DNA of 64,000 nucleotides from Parietaria judaica (Eukaryota; Streptophyta; Magnoliopsida; Rosales; Urticaceae): positions 17,388,001 to 17,452,000 of the forward strand of contig OX940869.1 of NCBI GenBank assembly GCA_954871525.1. The letters are read 5' to 3'. The notes beneath the pieces are model-generated. The model saw nothing but the letters and a program-made list of their open reading frames with translations. It was not told where the DNA came from and made no database searches. The translations under genes were made by a program, and so were the position numbers. Positions 1 to 11,055 of this stretch are shown piece by piece. Every line of letters starts with the position of its first letter. Position 1 is the first letter of the stretch.

Positions 1-175
1 ATTTAAATATGGATGTTATTTAATAATTAAATAACATTGTCTTATTTAATAAATTAAAATATGGATGATAATATTCGAAGAATAATATCATTGTCTTATT
101 TTAATATTTCATAAATAATTATTAAAGGGCATTAAAATGTTTAATGATAATTCTTAGAGAATAAGTATCATTAAT
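1..175 (+). repeat. Series of hairpins in the copia leader
   Basis: Successive imperfect inverted repeats lie at about 11-41, 62-94 and 148-172. The first two are framed by a similar left flank (GGATG) and right flank (CATTGTCTTA), although their stems differ. The same series is present in C3 at 60331-60474, where one more hairpin precedes it, and in inverted form in C2 near 43660-43830. A role in RNA structure of the leader is an inference. Confidence 0.6.
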
Positions 176-677
176 TATGAATATTCATCATAGATATAAT
201 TTGATATAACCTATTTTCATAACCCTCAAACATAGTGTCTATGTTTAGATCATTATTAATATGTCTATATAGGATAGATATAAATAATAAAGAGTAAATG
301 TAAAAGTGTTAATTATTAGTCGGAAAAATTTCAAACGTACAATCTTGCCTAAGGAAGAGGGAATCAAAAGTGGGGCCGGTTCACCATCCACTTCTGGGTG
401 ACCGGTTAGGACCCCTCCCATCGACCTCGAGAGCGTACGATTTGATCTATCACTACCGACGAAATAATAAACAAATTTCTTAAGGCTTATTTTAAAATTA
501 CGTGTCGTAATAAATGAAGCCAAAATATAAACTTTTAATGTGTCATTAATAGACAGTTTATATAATAAGTTTTTATAACTTAGAAATTAAAAACGTTATT
601 TCCTAAAAACAATGGCAAGTATAGAATAAAACAAAGGTCTCCATTATTACTGTCACAAGGTCTGCTAACCACACCGC

Positions 678-1036
678 CTCGAGTCACCCTAGTGTGTCCA
701 TTCCCTAAGGAAGGTGTGCTTGTGGGAGGTTTGACACCGTGATAGTTCCAAAAGAATATGGGGACGGAGGAATCTTGGAAATGGACCGCGAGTCACCCTA
801 GAGTGACCATTCCCTAAGGACGACGTTTCCAAGAGGATCCCGAGAACCGAAAATAATGGGTTAAGCTTGCACGGAAGTTGGTGCTTCCCGACCGTCTATG
901 GTGATAGTTAATAATCATAGAGGACTTTTGTAGTTCTTGTTATGAATATTAATTAAGTTTATGACTAAAACTTAGTTTAACCAAACTACACGGTTGATAC
1001 CGCGAGTCACCCTAGAGTGACCATGCCACTAAGGAC
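678..1036 (+). repeat. Three copies of a conserved hairpin motif in the copia leader
   Basis: A motif of about 35 bp recurs with its start (GAGTC) at 681, 790 and 1004. Each copy reads GAGTCACCCTAG, then an A or T, a GTG-containing right arm, and ends with TAAGGA. In the second and third copies the arms GTCAC and GTGAC can pair. All three copies recur in C3 (about 61070-61430) and, inverted, in C2 (about 42720-43080), so the arrangement is kept across the family. Confidence 0.65.
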
Positions 1037-1194
1037 GGCAACGACGTGTACAGTCGGTTAAATTATCACGAAATAGTTAAAGGGTTTATTTAACGTTTAT
1101 CCCAGAACATGTTTGCATCATGTAACTATTTCAAATAAAATATTTTTTTTCTAAACATTCTACCTATAATAAAGATTAATAAGTTTCTTTTTCA

Positions 1195-1993
1195 ATGCCA
1201 GTTAATATGTCTAAAGCTATTAATGTCTCGGATGATGAAAAAGATTCGGTCAACTCTGGTCCTCCATCTGAGTTTGAGCTACCGATATTTGAAGAAGGCA
1301 GTGCTTGGTTCAAGTCTGATAATGAATATGAGTTACTCAGTTTCTTATTAGACCAGTATCCAAACAAAAGTCAATCCTTTAAAGATTCGGTACTCAAAGC
1401 CTCGATGGGTGAAATTGAGAGACTAATGAAAAAGGTGAACAAAGTAACGGGTCTTGTCACTCAAGCAATGGCAAAAGATAACAAACGAAAGACTGAATCG
1501 AAAGCTGAACCCGGAAGAAAAGAAAGAAAAGTTGGTTTATCTGCAATGTGCTTCCAATGTGGAACAAGGAAGAGAGTGCGAGGTCAGCTGCGATGCAGAC
1601 TGCACATGAGTTCACAAAAGGGTAAGACCTTTTTTGAATTCGAAATTAGTTTTTTTATTGGAGAGAGTCAAATCTCAGATCCATAGATTAAAATTCTAAA
1701 CATTGCAAACGTTTTTCATAACAGAAGTTGCTTCTGCTAAGAAGAAAAACGGAGATGGAGCTTTATGCATTGAATGCTGGCTCAAACCAAGAGCAAAGGG
1801 GCACACAATGTGCCGAGAACATCTGCGGGCTTGGAGAGGTAATGACTCTTCTGTTAACCCCGAAATTAGTTTTTTATTGGAGAGATTCAAATCTCAGATC
1901 CATAGATTAAAATACTAACATTTGTTCATTTTCTTTTCAGGATTCAGCAGGAGCTCTGTTGATGAGAACTCAGCAGGAAACGAAAGCAGCTAG
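1195..1993 (+). CDS. Captured three-exon gene inside copia C1; two CX2CX11CX2H motifs; function unknown
   Basis: I read three exons: 1195-1621, 1725-1838 and 1941-1993. Both introns (103 and 102 bp) have GT...AG ends, both are phase 1, and the spliced frame is open for 197 residues to a TAG. The first residues (MPV, then Asn or Lys, then MS) equal the start of the protease ORF of C2, so the gene is fused to the retroelement's start codon. The N-terminal half is acidic (about residues 11-60) and is followed by a Lys/Arg-rich stretch (about 97-122). Two similar Cys/His motifs follow: C119, C122, C134, H137 in exon 1 and C157, C160, C172, H175 in exon 2. The spacing suggests zinc binding but is not the CCHC knuckle of gag, and I do not recognise the family. 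C3 carries the first 90 codons. Retained introns argue for DNA-level capture or an antisense-derived copy. Confidence 0.6.
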
Positions 1994-2289
1994 TACTCGA
2001 GTGTCTCGAAGAAGGAAGCATGCTTTGAGTTTATATTCGATTTAAGTTTATAGTTATCATTAATTTTGCATTGTTAAAAACTCGATTTATTTTTGGATAT
2101 TGATTGCATGGAATGATTCTTAATTAATAAAGTTATTTTTTTCGAATTATTTTGCAATATCCAGATAAATAGAGTGACAGTTATTTCATCTATAGTCTTT
2201 AATTACTCTAATTGATTTATTTAGATCAAATGTCATTTTTAATCATGATGGTTAATAGAGAATGAAATTAGAGGAATTTATTCACAAAT
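1994..2289. other. Non-coding tail of the captured segment
   Basis: AT-rich DNA between the TAG of the captured gene and the point where copia pol similarity resumes (about 2290, judged against C2). It may be the 3' UTR or downstream flank of the donor gene. I see no ORF or repeat in it. Confidence 0.5.
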
Positions 2290-4051
2290 GGGATCTTGTG
2301 ACAAAGTCACAACGACGATAATAGTGTCTGTTATCGAAGAGAGTGCGGAAACCACGGTCCCAAATCAGAACCAAGGGGTACTCAGACGTAGTGGGAGGTT
2401 CAAAAGACCAGTTGAACGCTACGAGCACATCCAGTTGGAATTTCACCTAGCTGTCACAGACACTAGCGTTGAAGATCCCATAGGCTACAAGCAAGCTATG
2501 GTTGATCCTGATAAGGGAGAATGGCAGGAAGCTATGAACCAAGAAATAGAATCAATGGATTCTAATGAAGTCTGGGAACTTGTAGACTTACCGGATGGCT
2601 TCAAAACCATTGGCTGTGAGTGGGTATACAAGCGAAAGAGAGGAGTGGACGGGAAGGTTGAAACCTTCAAGGCTAGACTAGTGGCAAAGGGTTTTACCCA
2701 GAGGGAAGGTATTGATTTCGATGAGACCTTCGCTCCAGTCGCTAAGTACAAGTCCATCCGGATTCTCATGGCCATAGCCTGTAGTCTCAATTACGAGATT
2801 TGGCAGATGGACGTCAAAACCGCCTTCCTGAACGGGTACATTGACGAAAACATCTATATGGACCAACCAGAAGGGTTCGTGCAACAGGGTCAAGAAGGGA
2901 AGGTTTGCAGATTACTTAAATCCATTTATGGATTGAAGCAAGCCTCTAGATCCTGGAATCTAAGGTTCGATGAAACCATCAAAACCTATGGATTCATTCA
3001 AAACGTCACTGAGGCCTGCATCTATAAACTCAATGACGAAACCGTGGAATTTTTTCTTGTTCTGTACGTCGACGATATTCTTCTCATTGGAAACAGTGTG
3101 AAGAAATTATCGGAAGTAAAGGCGTGGCTATCTACGCAATTCCAAATGAAGGACATGGGAGAAGCCAGTTATGTTCTTGGGATCCGTATTTTCAGGGATC
3201 GCAACAACAGGCTTCTGGCCTTATCTCAAGCAGCTTACATTGATAAGGTGCTTGAACGTTTTGCAATGGCAAACTCCAAGGAATGTAATTTACCGACCAG
3301 ACATGGAGTGTTCCTCAGCAGGAAATAATGCCCAACTTCTCCGGAAGAGCAAGATGTGATGAGGCGAATACCCTATGCTTCAGCAGTGGGAAGTCTGATG
3401 TACGCTATGCAGTGTACTAGGCCAGACATCTGTTACGCTGTGGGAATTGTTAGCAGATATCAATCCAACCCTGGTATGGCTCACTGGACAGCAGTGAAGA
3501 ACATTCTCAAGTATCTTCGGAGAACGAGAGACTATATGTTAGTGTTTTCAGGATCAGAACTGAATCCACTAGGATACACTGATTCAGACTTTATGTCTGA
3601 TAGAGACGCGAGAAAATCGACGTCAGGAGCGGCGTACACCCTTGCTGGTGGAGCGATATTCTGGAGAAGCGTAAAGCAATCCTGTATCGCAGATTCCACA
3701 ATGGAAGCTGAATACGTGGCAGCTTGTGAGGCAGCCAAAGAATCAGTTTGGCTCAAGAATTTCTACATAGAACTGGGAGTTGTTCCAGATGTAGATGGGC
3801 CCCAAACACTATACTGTGACAACAGTGGTGCGGTGGCAAATTCTAAAGAGCCCAGAGACCATAACAAGGCAAAACATATAGAACGTAAATACCATCTCAT
3901 AAGAGAAATAGTGCGTCGTGGCGACGTGAGGGTTGTGAAAATAGCTTCGGAAGACAATCTGGCTGATCCATTCACCAAGACGTTGCCAGAGAAAATATTC
4001 AGGAGGCATCTGGAAAGTATGGGTCTGAAAGACATGGCTCATCTTCTTTAA
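2290..4051 (+). pseudogene. Copia reverse transcriptase and RNase H, one premature stop
   Basis: The region encodes the C-terminal part of a copia polyprotein. The RT begins with the motif EAMNQEIESM and has the catalytic YVDD at 3065-3076. It is followed by the copia RNase H (motifs SDRDARKSTSG, ADSTMEAEYVA and DNSGAVANSKEP) up to the stop at 4049-4051. The only break is an in-frame TAA at 3326-3328, where C2 has a Gln codon; the frame is the same on both sides. Integrase and protease are absent upstream, so this copy could not transpose by itself. The ATG at 2288 is simply the first one after the junction and need not be used. Confidence 0.9.
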
Positions 4052-4066
4052 GTACAAGTGGGAGAT
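4052..4066 (+). other. Polypurine tract of copia C1
   Basis: A purine-rich tract (AAGTGGGAGAT) ends just before the TGTTGG that starts the 3' LTR. It is the expected primer for plus-strand DNA synthesis. C2 has the equivalent, inverted, at 39186-39200. Confidence 0.75.
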
Positions 4067-5561
4067 TGTTGGACATATGTGAACTTAAACAAGATAGTTT
4101 ATCCATTTGTAAAAGATTATGACAAGTCGTTGAATAAAGATGATGCTTATTATGATAATCTTATTATAGTTTCTGGTAGAGTAAAATAGAATGTTTGATT
4201 CCTTAGTTCATAAAGGATGCAATTATGTTATTATTATCACAACAGAGTCAATGTGAGGAAGAATTAATAATCATAATAAATGAACTTAAAATGTCCGTGA
4301 CCTGATCAACTGGGTGGGAGCCCATTAATCGTATAAGGTCATTAATGTGACTAAGTGATAATCCTATTCTGGATTTTGTGTGTGTCACACTCACTAGAAG
4401 TGCATTAAGTATGAAGTGTCTTCATACTGGACTGGACCTGACTTAAACTCCGGAAGTTATCATATAAGACCGTCACTGATAACTTGGAGTTGAGTCACTA
4501 GTAGATGATCAAATGGATATTCGATCTAAGTCCTGAGTGATCTTGAGTCCAAGCTGCTGGCTTGATTGTTCTTTGATTTAACCGTTAAAGAAAACGAAAT
4601 ATTACCGCTGTTCCCAACACTATTATTTTGGGAACATGATAGTCAGCAGTAAGGGTAGCTTGGTCATAGACATGGGCATCACACAGCTCTCTTCAGAGTG
4701 ATGATGATTCCCTTGATTGTCGGTGGTGAGAAGTGAGAGGTATCCGTGCGCAAATTATGAATCGAAACCATAAGTGGGTCACTCATAATATTACTGACTG
4801 AGTCAAGGATGAAAATGCAATGAGGGGCATAACGGTAGAAACCGCCTGCTCGTGTGTGGATCATCAAGTGAAAGATCAATAACCCGAATTTGATTGTATC
4901 AATGGACACCCTGCTGATATAAAGGGAATAATATATACCGTATCACTAAAGAGTGCAGCCTCGGGTCTATAGTGGAATCACTTCGAGGTTTGACGAACAA
5001 CTAGCAGTTCGTTGGAGCTTAAGTGATACGGGTCCATGGTACCCAGGATAGCTCCGTAACGGATGATACGTACGTGATTAAAATACATTCTGGATAATGT
5101 TTAATCATTTGGCTTGACTTATAAAACTGAAAGGTCTGTGGCAGACGTCAGATAGTTTTATCGTTAGCGTGGCAAAAGTACCATATTTTGGTACACGAAA
5201 TTAACTGATAAAAGAAAGTTAGAATTTAGATTTTCTATCAGCACCATGTTGTTTGAAATTAAATTCTAAGCAACTTTTCTTTTTGAACCAAGTCATTTCG
5301 ACTTACGGTTAGTGATTTATGGATTTTCTAAGTTTATGATCGGTTCGATAAACTTTGAAATTAAATCACATGTCACGAATTTAAATGATGGTGTGGCACC
5401 ATGACATTTTAATGTGTGATATTGAGATCAGGAAATATTAATATAATTTAATTATTTGAATTTAATTATTAATATGTTATTAATAATTATTTAATAATTA
5501 ATAGATTTATATTAATAAATAAAAATATATATTTATATATATTTATATGTGTAAATTCGAA

Positions 5562-5588
5562 TTAGGGTTTCATAGTATGAAACCCTAG
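5562..5588 (+). promoter_or_regulatory. Inverted pair of telo-box-like motifs in U3
   Basis: TTAGGGTTT and its complement AAACCCTA face each other across a short spacer. AAACCCTA is the known telo-box of plant promoters. The same palindrome is present in the other LTRs of the family (about 37686-37711, 45652-45677 and 57574-57600). Regulatory use is inferred. Confidence 0.5.
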
Positions 5589-5678
5589 CCAATTCGAATA
5601 ACATGATTTGGTCTTTCCATATTTGCGGCATAAGTACCAAATGTTTTGGTATTTTAGCAAATCCCTAAAATCAATATT

Positions 5679-6160
5679 ATCCATTGGATCGGTTATGATT
5701 TAATATCAACCGTTGGATTAGGATATTGATAAATTCGAATTTGATAACTTGGTGACCAAGTTTAAATTTTCGAATTTGGTTAATTAATTATATCCGTTAG
5801 ATCGGTCTAAGATTTAATCTTTACCGTCGGATTGGAAATTAATTAATTATATATATTTATATAATTTTTGAATTAAAGATTAAGGATAAAATCGAAATTG
5901 TTTTTAATAAATCTTTTTATATTTGATTTTATCCTAATCTAATTTGATCCATTAGATCGGTTTAAAGATTTATCTCAACCGTTGGATCTAGATAATGATA
6001 ATTCGAATTTTAATATAAATATATATGATAATTCGAATTTAATAAAGATAAGAAGATAAGATTGGATTTTTGATTTATCCAAATCTTTCTTATTTAATTA
6101 AATCCCTAATTAATTATATCCATTGGATTTAGATGAGATTAAATCTGGACCATTGGATTA
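5679..6160 (+). repeat. Four dyad repeats in the copia U3
   Basis: Units of about 45 bp lie at 5679-5722, 5792-5835, 5947-5990 and 6119-6160. Each starts with a form of ATCC(A/G)TT(A/G)GAT, has an AT-rich centre, and ends with a form of ACCGTTGGAT. All four occur in the other LTRs of the family. They could be protein-binding repeats of the LTR promoter. Confidence 0.55.
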
Positions 6161-6237
6161 AGATAATTAATTATATTTAATATATAGAATTCGAATTTTA
6201 GGGAGGGAATTTCTCCAATTCGGTTACGGTTTGAGCC

Positions 6238-6245
6238 TATAAATA
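6238..6245 (+). promoter_or_regulatory. TATA box of the copia LTR
   Basis: TATAAATA in a GC-richer context near the end of U3. It is kept in all full LTRs of this family (for example 58253-58260). Confidence 0.7.
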
Positions 6246-6811
6246 GGAGGCTCATTCTACACATTTTTCACACCTTTCCCCAGAGAAAAATTCGAACTCT
6301 CCCTCTTCCTCAGGGTCTGCGAATTTTCTCTCTGATCTCTCTTTTCTGGTTCGGTTTAGGAGACTATTTCTCCGGAAACTTAAAAAAAACCATCAGTTAA
6401 AATTTTGCGACGGAGTCCTGCCGGCGAAGCCCACGCTTCGGTACGAGGATTCCAGGAGAATATCCCGGAAGATCACGGGAGTTTCCCTCAGCACTGGCGG
6501 ACCCCTGCCCGATTCAGAACGCGCAGCCGGAAGTCGTCAATTGAGGTACGGCCTTATGCATTGGGTTAATAAATGCAACCATTTACTGCTTTCTATTTAT
6601 TTCTTATTATGACTAGATTATTAATAATGATTTATGAATATTAAATTACATAATATTTATCAGATCTTGGGATATGGATATTATCCGATATTCGGACCGT
6701 TGTAAGGATAACAAGTTTTCCGCTTTAATATAATTTTTTAAATGTTACCCGGACGGTCCGGAGGTACAATTCGTGATAATTTTCAAGGAATCCGAGACGT
6801 GATTCGCAACA

Positions 6812-7159
6812 AAGAAAGCCTCGTTGCTCGAAGTCCTTCGCGAACCAGAATGAACAGAGCAGAAGAACGAGAAGTACGATGGAGAAGAGAGAAAAAATCA
6901 CGGAGAAGAATCGAAGAGAAGTAATCACGGAGAAGAAGCGAGAATATGTTTAAAAAAAAACCTAAAAGAAAATGTAATAAATAAACCGCTCAACTACCAA
7001 AGGGCAAATTAGTAATTTCGTAAAATACTGGGTAAAAAATAAATGGTAACTCGCAATTTGTATTTATTAAGGCAAAAAATAAATGTAAAAGAAATTACAG
7101 GATATAACGAGGGTAGTGACCGAAACGACATCTCAACCGAGGTCTTTTAGCCAATTCTT
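6812..7159. other. Intergenic spacer between C1 and the MULE
   Basis: Purine-rich and then AT-rich DNA after the LTR end. A short open frame at 6742-6924 is of low complexity and runs over the LTR boundary, so I do not treat it as a gene. Confidence 0.5.
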
Positions 7160-7345
7160 TCGTTTTGTTCCTGTTCTTTTTTTTTTTCCGCGGCATATAT
7201 TCCATAAGTCCTAAAATGTACTCATACTCAACCTCCGTTAAGTCTCGTTCTCTTTCCGTTTACTTTTAACACGTGTCACATTATCATTTAGACACGTGTT
7301 TAAAATAATAGGAATTTAAAAAACAAAAAAATGATTATTTTAAAA
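7160..7345 (+). repeat. Left TIR of the MULE
   Basis: Pairs with 10870-11055 in inverted orientation with only a few mismatches and small gaps. The outer limit is approximate. Confidence 0.75.
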
Positions 7346-7526
7346 ATGAAAACATAACCATTTTTAATATCTAAATAAATAATAATCAAATTTTCAATCA
7401 AATGAAAACCTAAAAGTTAAAACCAATTCGATAGTTTTCCCCCCAAATCATTCAAACCCTAAAACCACGAACAGGAGCATCTTCGAACATCTTTGGAGAT
7501 TCGAACGCCATTTCCTACGTTCATCG

Positions 7527-10115
7527 ATGTCTACAAAACAACCGGCTCCTGAATGGGGTAAGTTTTCGAGTTAAGAGACTTGAAATTGTTGTTTAATATT
7601 TTCGAGGTTAGCGTTTTTGTTGCTGAGGCTAGGGTTTGTATAATAATTTTTTCATGGTCCCTGATGTCTTCTTTGAGTCTGACAAGCTTTTGTTTTGTAG
7701 CAAAATAACAATTACTGATTCCTTTTCCTATTTTGTTATGGTCAGATAAAAAAAAAGGCATTTGGTTTACTGTGCAAATTCATTACAATGGCAATTTGGT
7801 TGGTGAAAGTGGGAAGGAAAAATACAATGTTGGGTGTGTTGCTTGTTTTGATTTTTGCTATATGCAAATGTTTAGCATATTAGTTCTCAACAAATTTGCT
7901 CAAAGGCTAGGGTTTAGTGTTACAATGTCATACTTATTTGTCCCTAAGGATGGAAATTTCAGTCATGGGGTGACTTTACGTGGAGATAAGGAAGTGTTGG
8001 AGATGTTAGATGATATGAATTCTCGCGAGTACAGAATAGTGGACATATACCTTATGCAGCCATTGAAAAGTATCCATCCTTCAGAATCATGTCATGGTCA
8101 AATTTCCAAGGCTTTTAACCCTGCAGTTGCCAAGGCTCGGGCTGCTAAAGCCTTTTCTAGTAAAGCCCATGCTGCCCGAGCTGATGCGGCCAAACCCGAA
8201 GTAAAAACACGCACCGACGTAAAAACACCTTCCAAAGTCCGAACCGCTCCCAAAATCCGAACACTTCCCAAAGTCCGAACACCAGTAGCCACAACCAAGT
8301 CCAAGCTAACTAAGGGCAAGTCTGCAAAAGAAAAAGGAAAAGGTAATGCCCATTACTTTGCTTATTTTTATAATAATTTTGCTTATCTTGCTTATTACGT
8401 TACATTGCAGCCCCCATATTTCATGAAGAAGAATGTGCACCGGCTGAAGAGTTGGAGAAGCATTTTGAACCTACCACCACACTTCCATCTGAATGGTGGG
8501 ACAGTGTGAAGGGATTTGGGGTGCAAGAAACGGACTGTGGGAGTGATGATGATGAGCTTAGGAGTCTTAATGGCGATGTTGGAGAAGAAGACTATGATGA
8601 GGTAGCAAAGAAAGGCACAAAGGAGCTCACACCAGGACGAGATTGGAGTACATTCAAGTTCTCTTTGTACCACATTTTTCCTAGTGTAGAGCACCTTCGG
8701 GAGGCTCTAGTGGAGTACTTGATTGAAAATGATAGAGAGTTCGACTACACATTCAGCAACAAGGAAAAAGTCAAGGCAGTTTGTAAAGCTAAAGGGTGTC
8801 CTTGGACATTGTACGCCCATCGTCAAAGTATGGACAACCGTTCTTTTAGAGTCAACACGCTTGTCAACACACATGATTGCGGCATTGTCTTGAACAATAG
8901 GCACATAAACTCTACTTGGTTAGCTAAGAAGTACTTGGATCACTTCAGGATGAATCTGAACATGCACTATGGTCAATTCAAGGAGTTGGTCACAAATACA
9001 AAGTATTCACATAAAGCTCGGTAAGTATTTAAAATTTATAAGTTAAATATTTGATTAATTACAGATTAATATATGACCATTATTGGTTCTGTAGTGGCGT
9101 GTTTTACGGCACTTCGAGGAAGGCAAAGAAATTGCTTGAAGGTTCTATCAAGTATCAATATGCAGTGCTACAAGATTATTCTGAGATGATTGTGAAGCTT
9201 AACCCTGGGAGCACAGCCAAAATCAAGACCGAGCTAGTTAAGGGCAATAGGGTCTTCCAAAGAGTTTATATATGCCTTCAGGCTAGCAAAAGTGGGTTTA
9301 GAAGATGTCATCAATTAGCGGGCCTCGACGGATGCTTCTTGAAAGGTATCCGCTTCTGGATAATGGGACGACACTTTGAGAAGCGTATTAGTGCGGAGAA
9401 ATGGAAATATCCGGTGTCACCTAGGATAGTAAAAATAATTCAGAAACTCAAGGAGATTGCACGTTTCTGTAATGCAACACGAGCCGATGAACAAAAATAC
9501 GAGGTAATCAAATCTGTAATTTAATTTTTTTAATAATCAAATCTGCAATTTTTTTATTGTTTAAAAAATAAGCACTTTTCATTGTTAATAAATCTGTAAT
9601 TTTTTTATCGTTTTCAGTTACAGGTCGAATTTAGTAAACGCAATCGAAAAGAGAAATGTCCGGTTGATTTGGTAAACAAGACATGTACTTGTCGAGGATA
9701 TGAGCTGAGTGGGATCCCGTGTGGGCATGCATTGTCGGCTATTTGGTCTACAAGTCAGACCCTGGGGGATTATATTGACGATTTGTACAAGAAGCCTACG
9801 TATTTAGCTCAGTACAGTGGTTCCATAGAACCAATGCCTTCTCAAGATAAATGGCCAAATGTGGGAATGCACCCTATGCTTCCACCGAGACAAGTGGCAG
9901 AGACAAGAGGAGGCAACGACAAAAGGAGCGGGAAATTCTGTCTCAGCCAAGCGTGTCACAGCCAACGCCGTCTCAGCCAATTCCACCACAGCCAAGCACG
10001 TCTCGGATGCCCCAGTCACAGCCCTAGTTGTTTGGTCTTTGTGTTATCAATTAGGGTCTTTTTGGAACAATATTATAGCTTGATTAATGGCTTACAAAGT
10101 GGAAATGGCTTTTGA
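7527..10115 (+). CDS. MULE (MuDR-type) transposase gene lacking the catalytic core
   Basis: Exons 7527-7557, 7746-8342, 8411-9020, 9095-9503 and 9618-10115 all have GT...AG borders and join in frame, giving about 714 residues. In order the product has a short N-terminal plant-MULE domain, a Lys/Ala-rich linker, a MuDR-type DNA-binding domain (about 8650-9000, with Cys residues near 8780-8880), the start of the transposase domain up to GLDGCFLKG (about 9330), and a SWIM zinc finger (CTC...PCGH, 9690-9730). After GCFLKG the chain jumps straight to the helical part before SWIM, so the rest of the DDE core is deleted without breaking the frame. A frameshift near 9900 seems to replace the usual Gln/Pro/Ser-rich tail. 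It could not catalyse transposition but might still bind DNA. Confidence 0.75.
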
Positions 10116-10869
10116 AAACAATATTATTGCCTGAACAATATTATGGCTTTTTGTGTTGATCAATGATTGTTCAGCTTTGAAAATGGCTTTACTTTGTGTT
10201 AAGTATATCATGTACTGTTAATGAGATATTATGTAAACTAACACCCGAAATATCAAACTAATAAGTTGATTCCGTTACACAGTTTCAAGGAATTAAAAAA
10301 GTGAATTCCATATCATATTCATACAAAATTCATACTTGTGCATTCCATACCAAATTCATTACAAGCCAGTACCTAATTTTCTCACTTGAACAATACACAT
10401 AAAACGAATAAAAAAAAGGATGAAAAATAATTTTCTCCAACTGATGATTTCATACTCGTGCATTCCACTGGGATATTCTTCAACGTGTTCTTCAACCCAG
10501 AATAAATACCTTGAATTTAGAACAACACCGAAATCTTTTTCCGAGATTATTCATATAACACCGTGTGTGGTTTTGAGAAGACGAAGAGCTTGAACCATCG
10601 CGCCAGCCAGTATCATCCTCGCCATGAACCGCCATTGAAGCACGAAGAACAGAGTCAGCGATAGACATAGCTCGGCGATGGACAGAGATCGACGACCAAT
10701 ATCAACGTTTGACAACTCAGGGTTCTTGGTTCTTCAATTTAGGACTCTGAGTGTTTGGGGAAATCTCTAGATTTGAGAAAGAGTAACAATTTATTCTGGT
10801 TTATTTGTTTAATTATTTCATTTTTATTTATTATTTTTCTTTTATTTTTTAAATTCTGGGTTTTTATAT

Positions 10870-11055
10870 TAATTGGAAAATAATCATTTTTCGTTTTTAA
10901 AATTTTAATTATTTTAAACACGTGTCTAAATGACAACGTGACACGTGTTAAAAGTAAACAGAAGGAGCCGGAGACTTAACGGAGGTTGAGTATGAGCACA
11001 TTTTAGGACTTATGGAATATATGCCGCGAAAAAAAAAAGAACAAGAACATAACTC
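10870..11055 (-). repeat. Right TIR of the MULE
   Basis: Inverted match of the left TIR, including the ACACGTGT motifs and the terminal run (A on this strand). The outer limit is approximate. Confidence 0.75.

Larger units (their letters stand above)
1..6811 (+). mobile_element. Ty1/copia LTR retrotransposon C1, 5' end outside window
   Basis: The 5' LTR and the start of the leader lie left of the window. What remains is the leader (1-1194), an inserted intron-containing gene (1195-1993), non-coding DNA (1994-2289), a reverse transcriptase/RNase H region (2290-4051), a purine-rich tract and a 2.7-kb 3' LTR (4067-6811). The leader and LTR match the inverted element at 36444-47149 and the element at 56088-62328, so all three are one family. 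C1 lacks gag, protease and integrase; the inserted gene lies where they should be. It therefore looks non-autonomous. The TSD cannot be checked because the left end is missing. Confidence 0.93.
4067..6811 (+). repeat. 3' LTR of copia C1 (2745 bp)
   Basis: It starts TGTTGGACATATG after the purine tract and ends CGCAACA, which aligns with the LTR ends of C2 and C3. U3 holds four dyad repeats (5679-6160), a palindrome of two telo-box motifs (5562-5588) and a TATAAATA box at 6238-6245. The region just downstream, where transcripts should start, is pyrimidine-rich. At 2.7 kb this is long for a copia LTR. Confidence 0.93.
7160..11055 (+). mobile_element. Mutator-like element (MULE) with long TIRs and a defective transposase gene
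   Basis: Two long inverted repeats (about 7160-7345 and 10870-11055) enclose a five-exon gene of MuDR type. The matching arms include a T-run, GCGGCATATATTCC, a stretch ending in CCTCCGTTAAGTCTC, and two ACACGTGT motifs. I could not fix the outermost base or find a convincing 9-bp TSD. The 3' part (10116-10870) is non-coding. Confidence 0.85.

Noticed and set aside
7150..7170. Target-site duplication of the MULE
   Set aside because: No 8-11 bp match was found between the two outer flanks, and the TIR ends themselves are uncertain.
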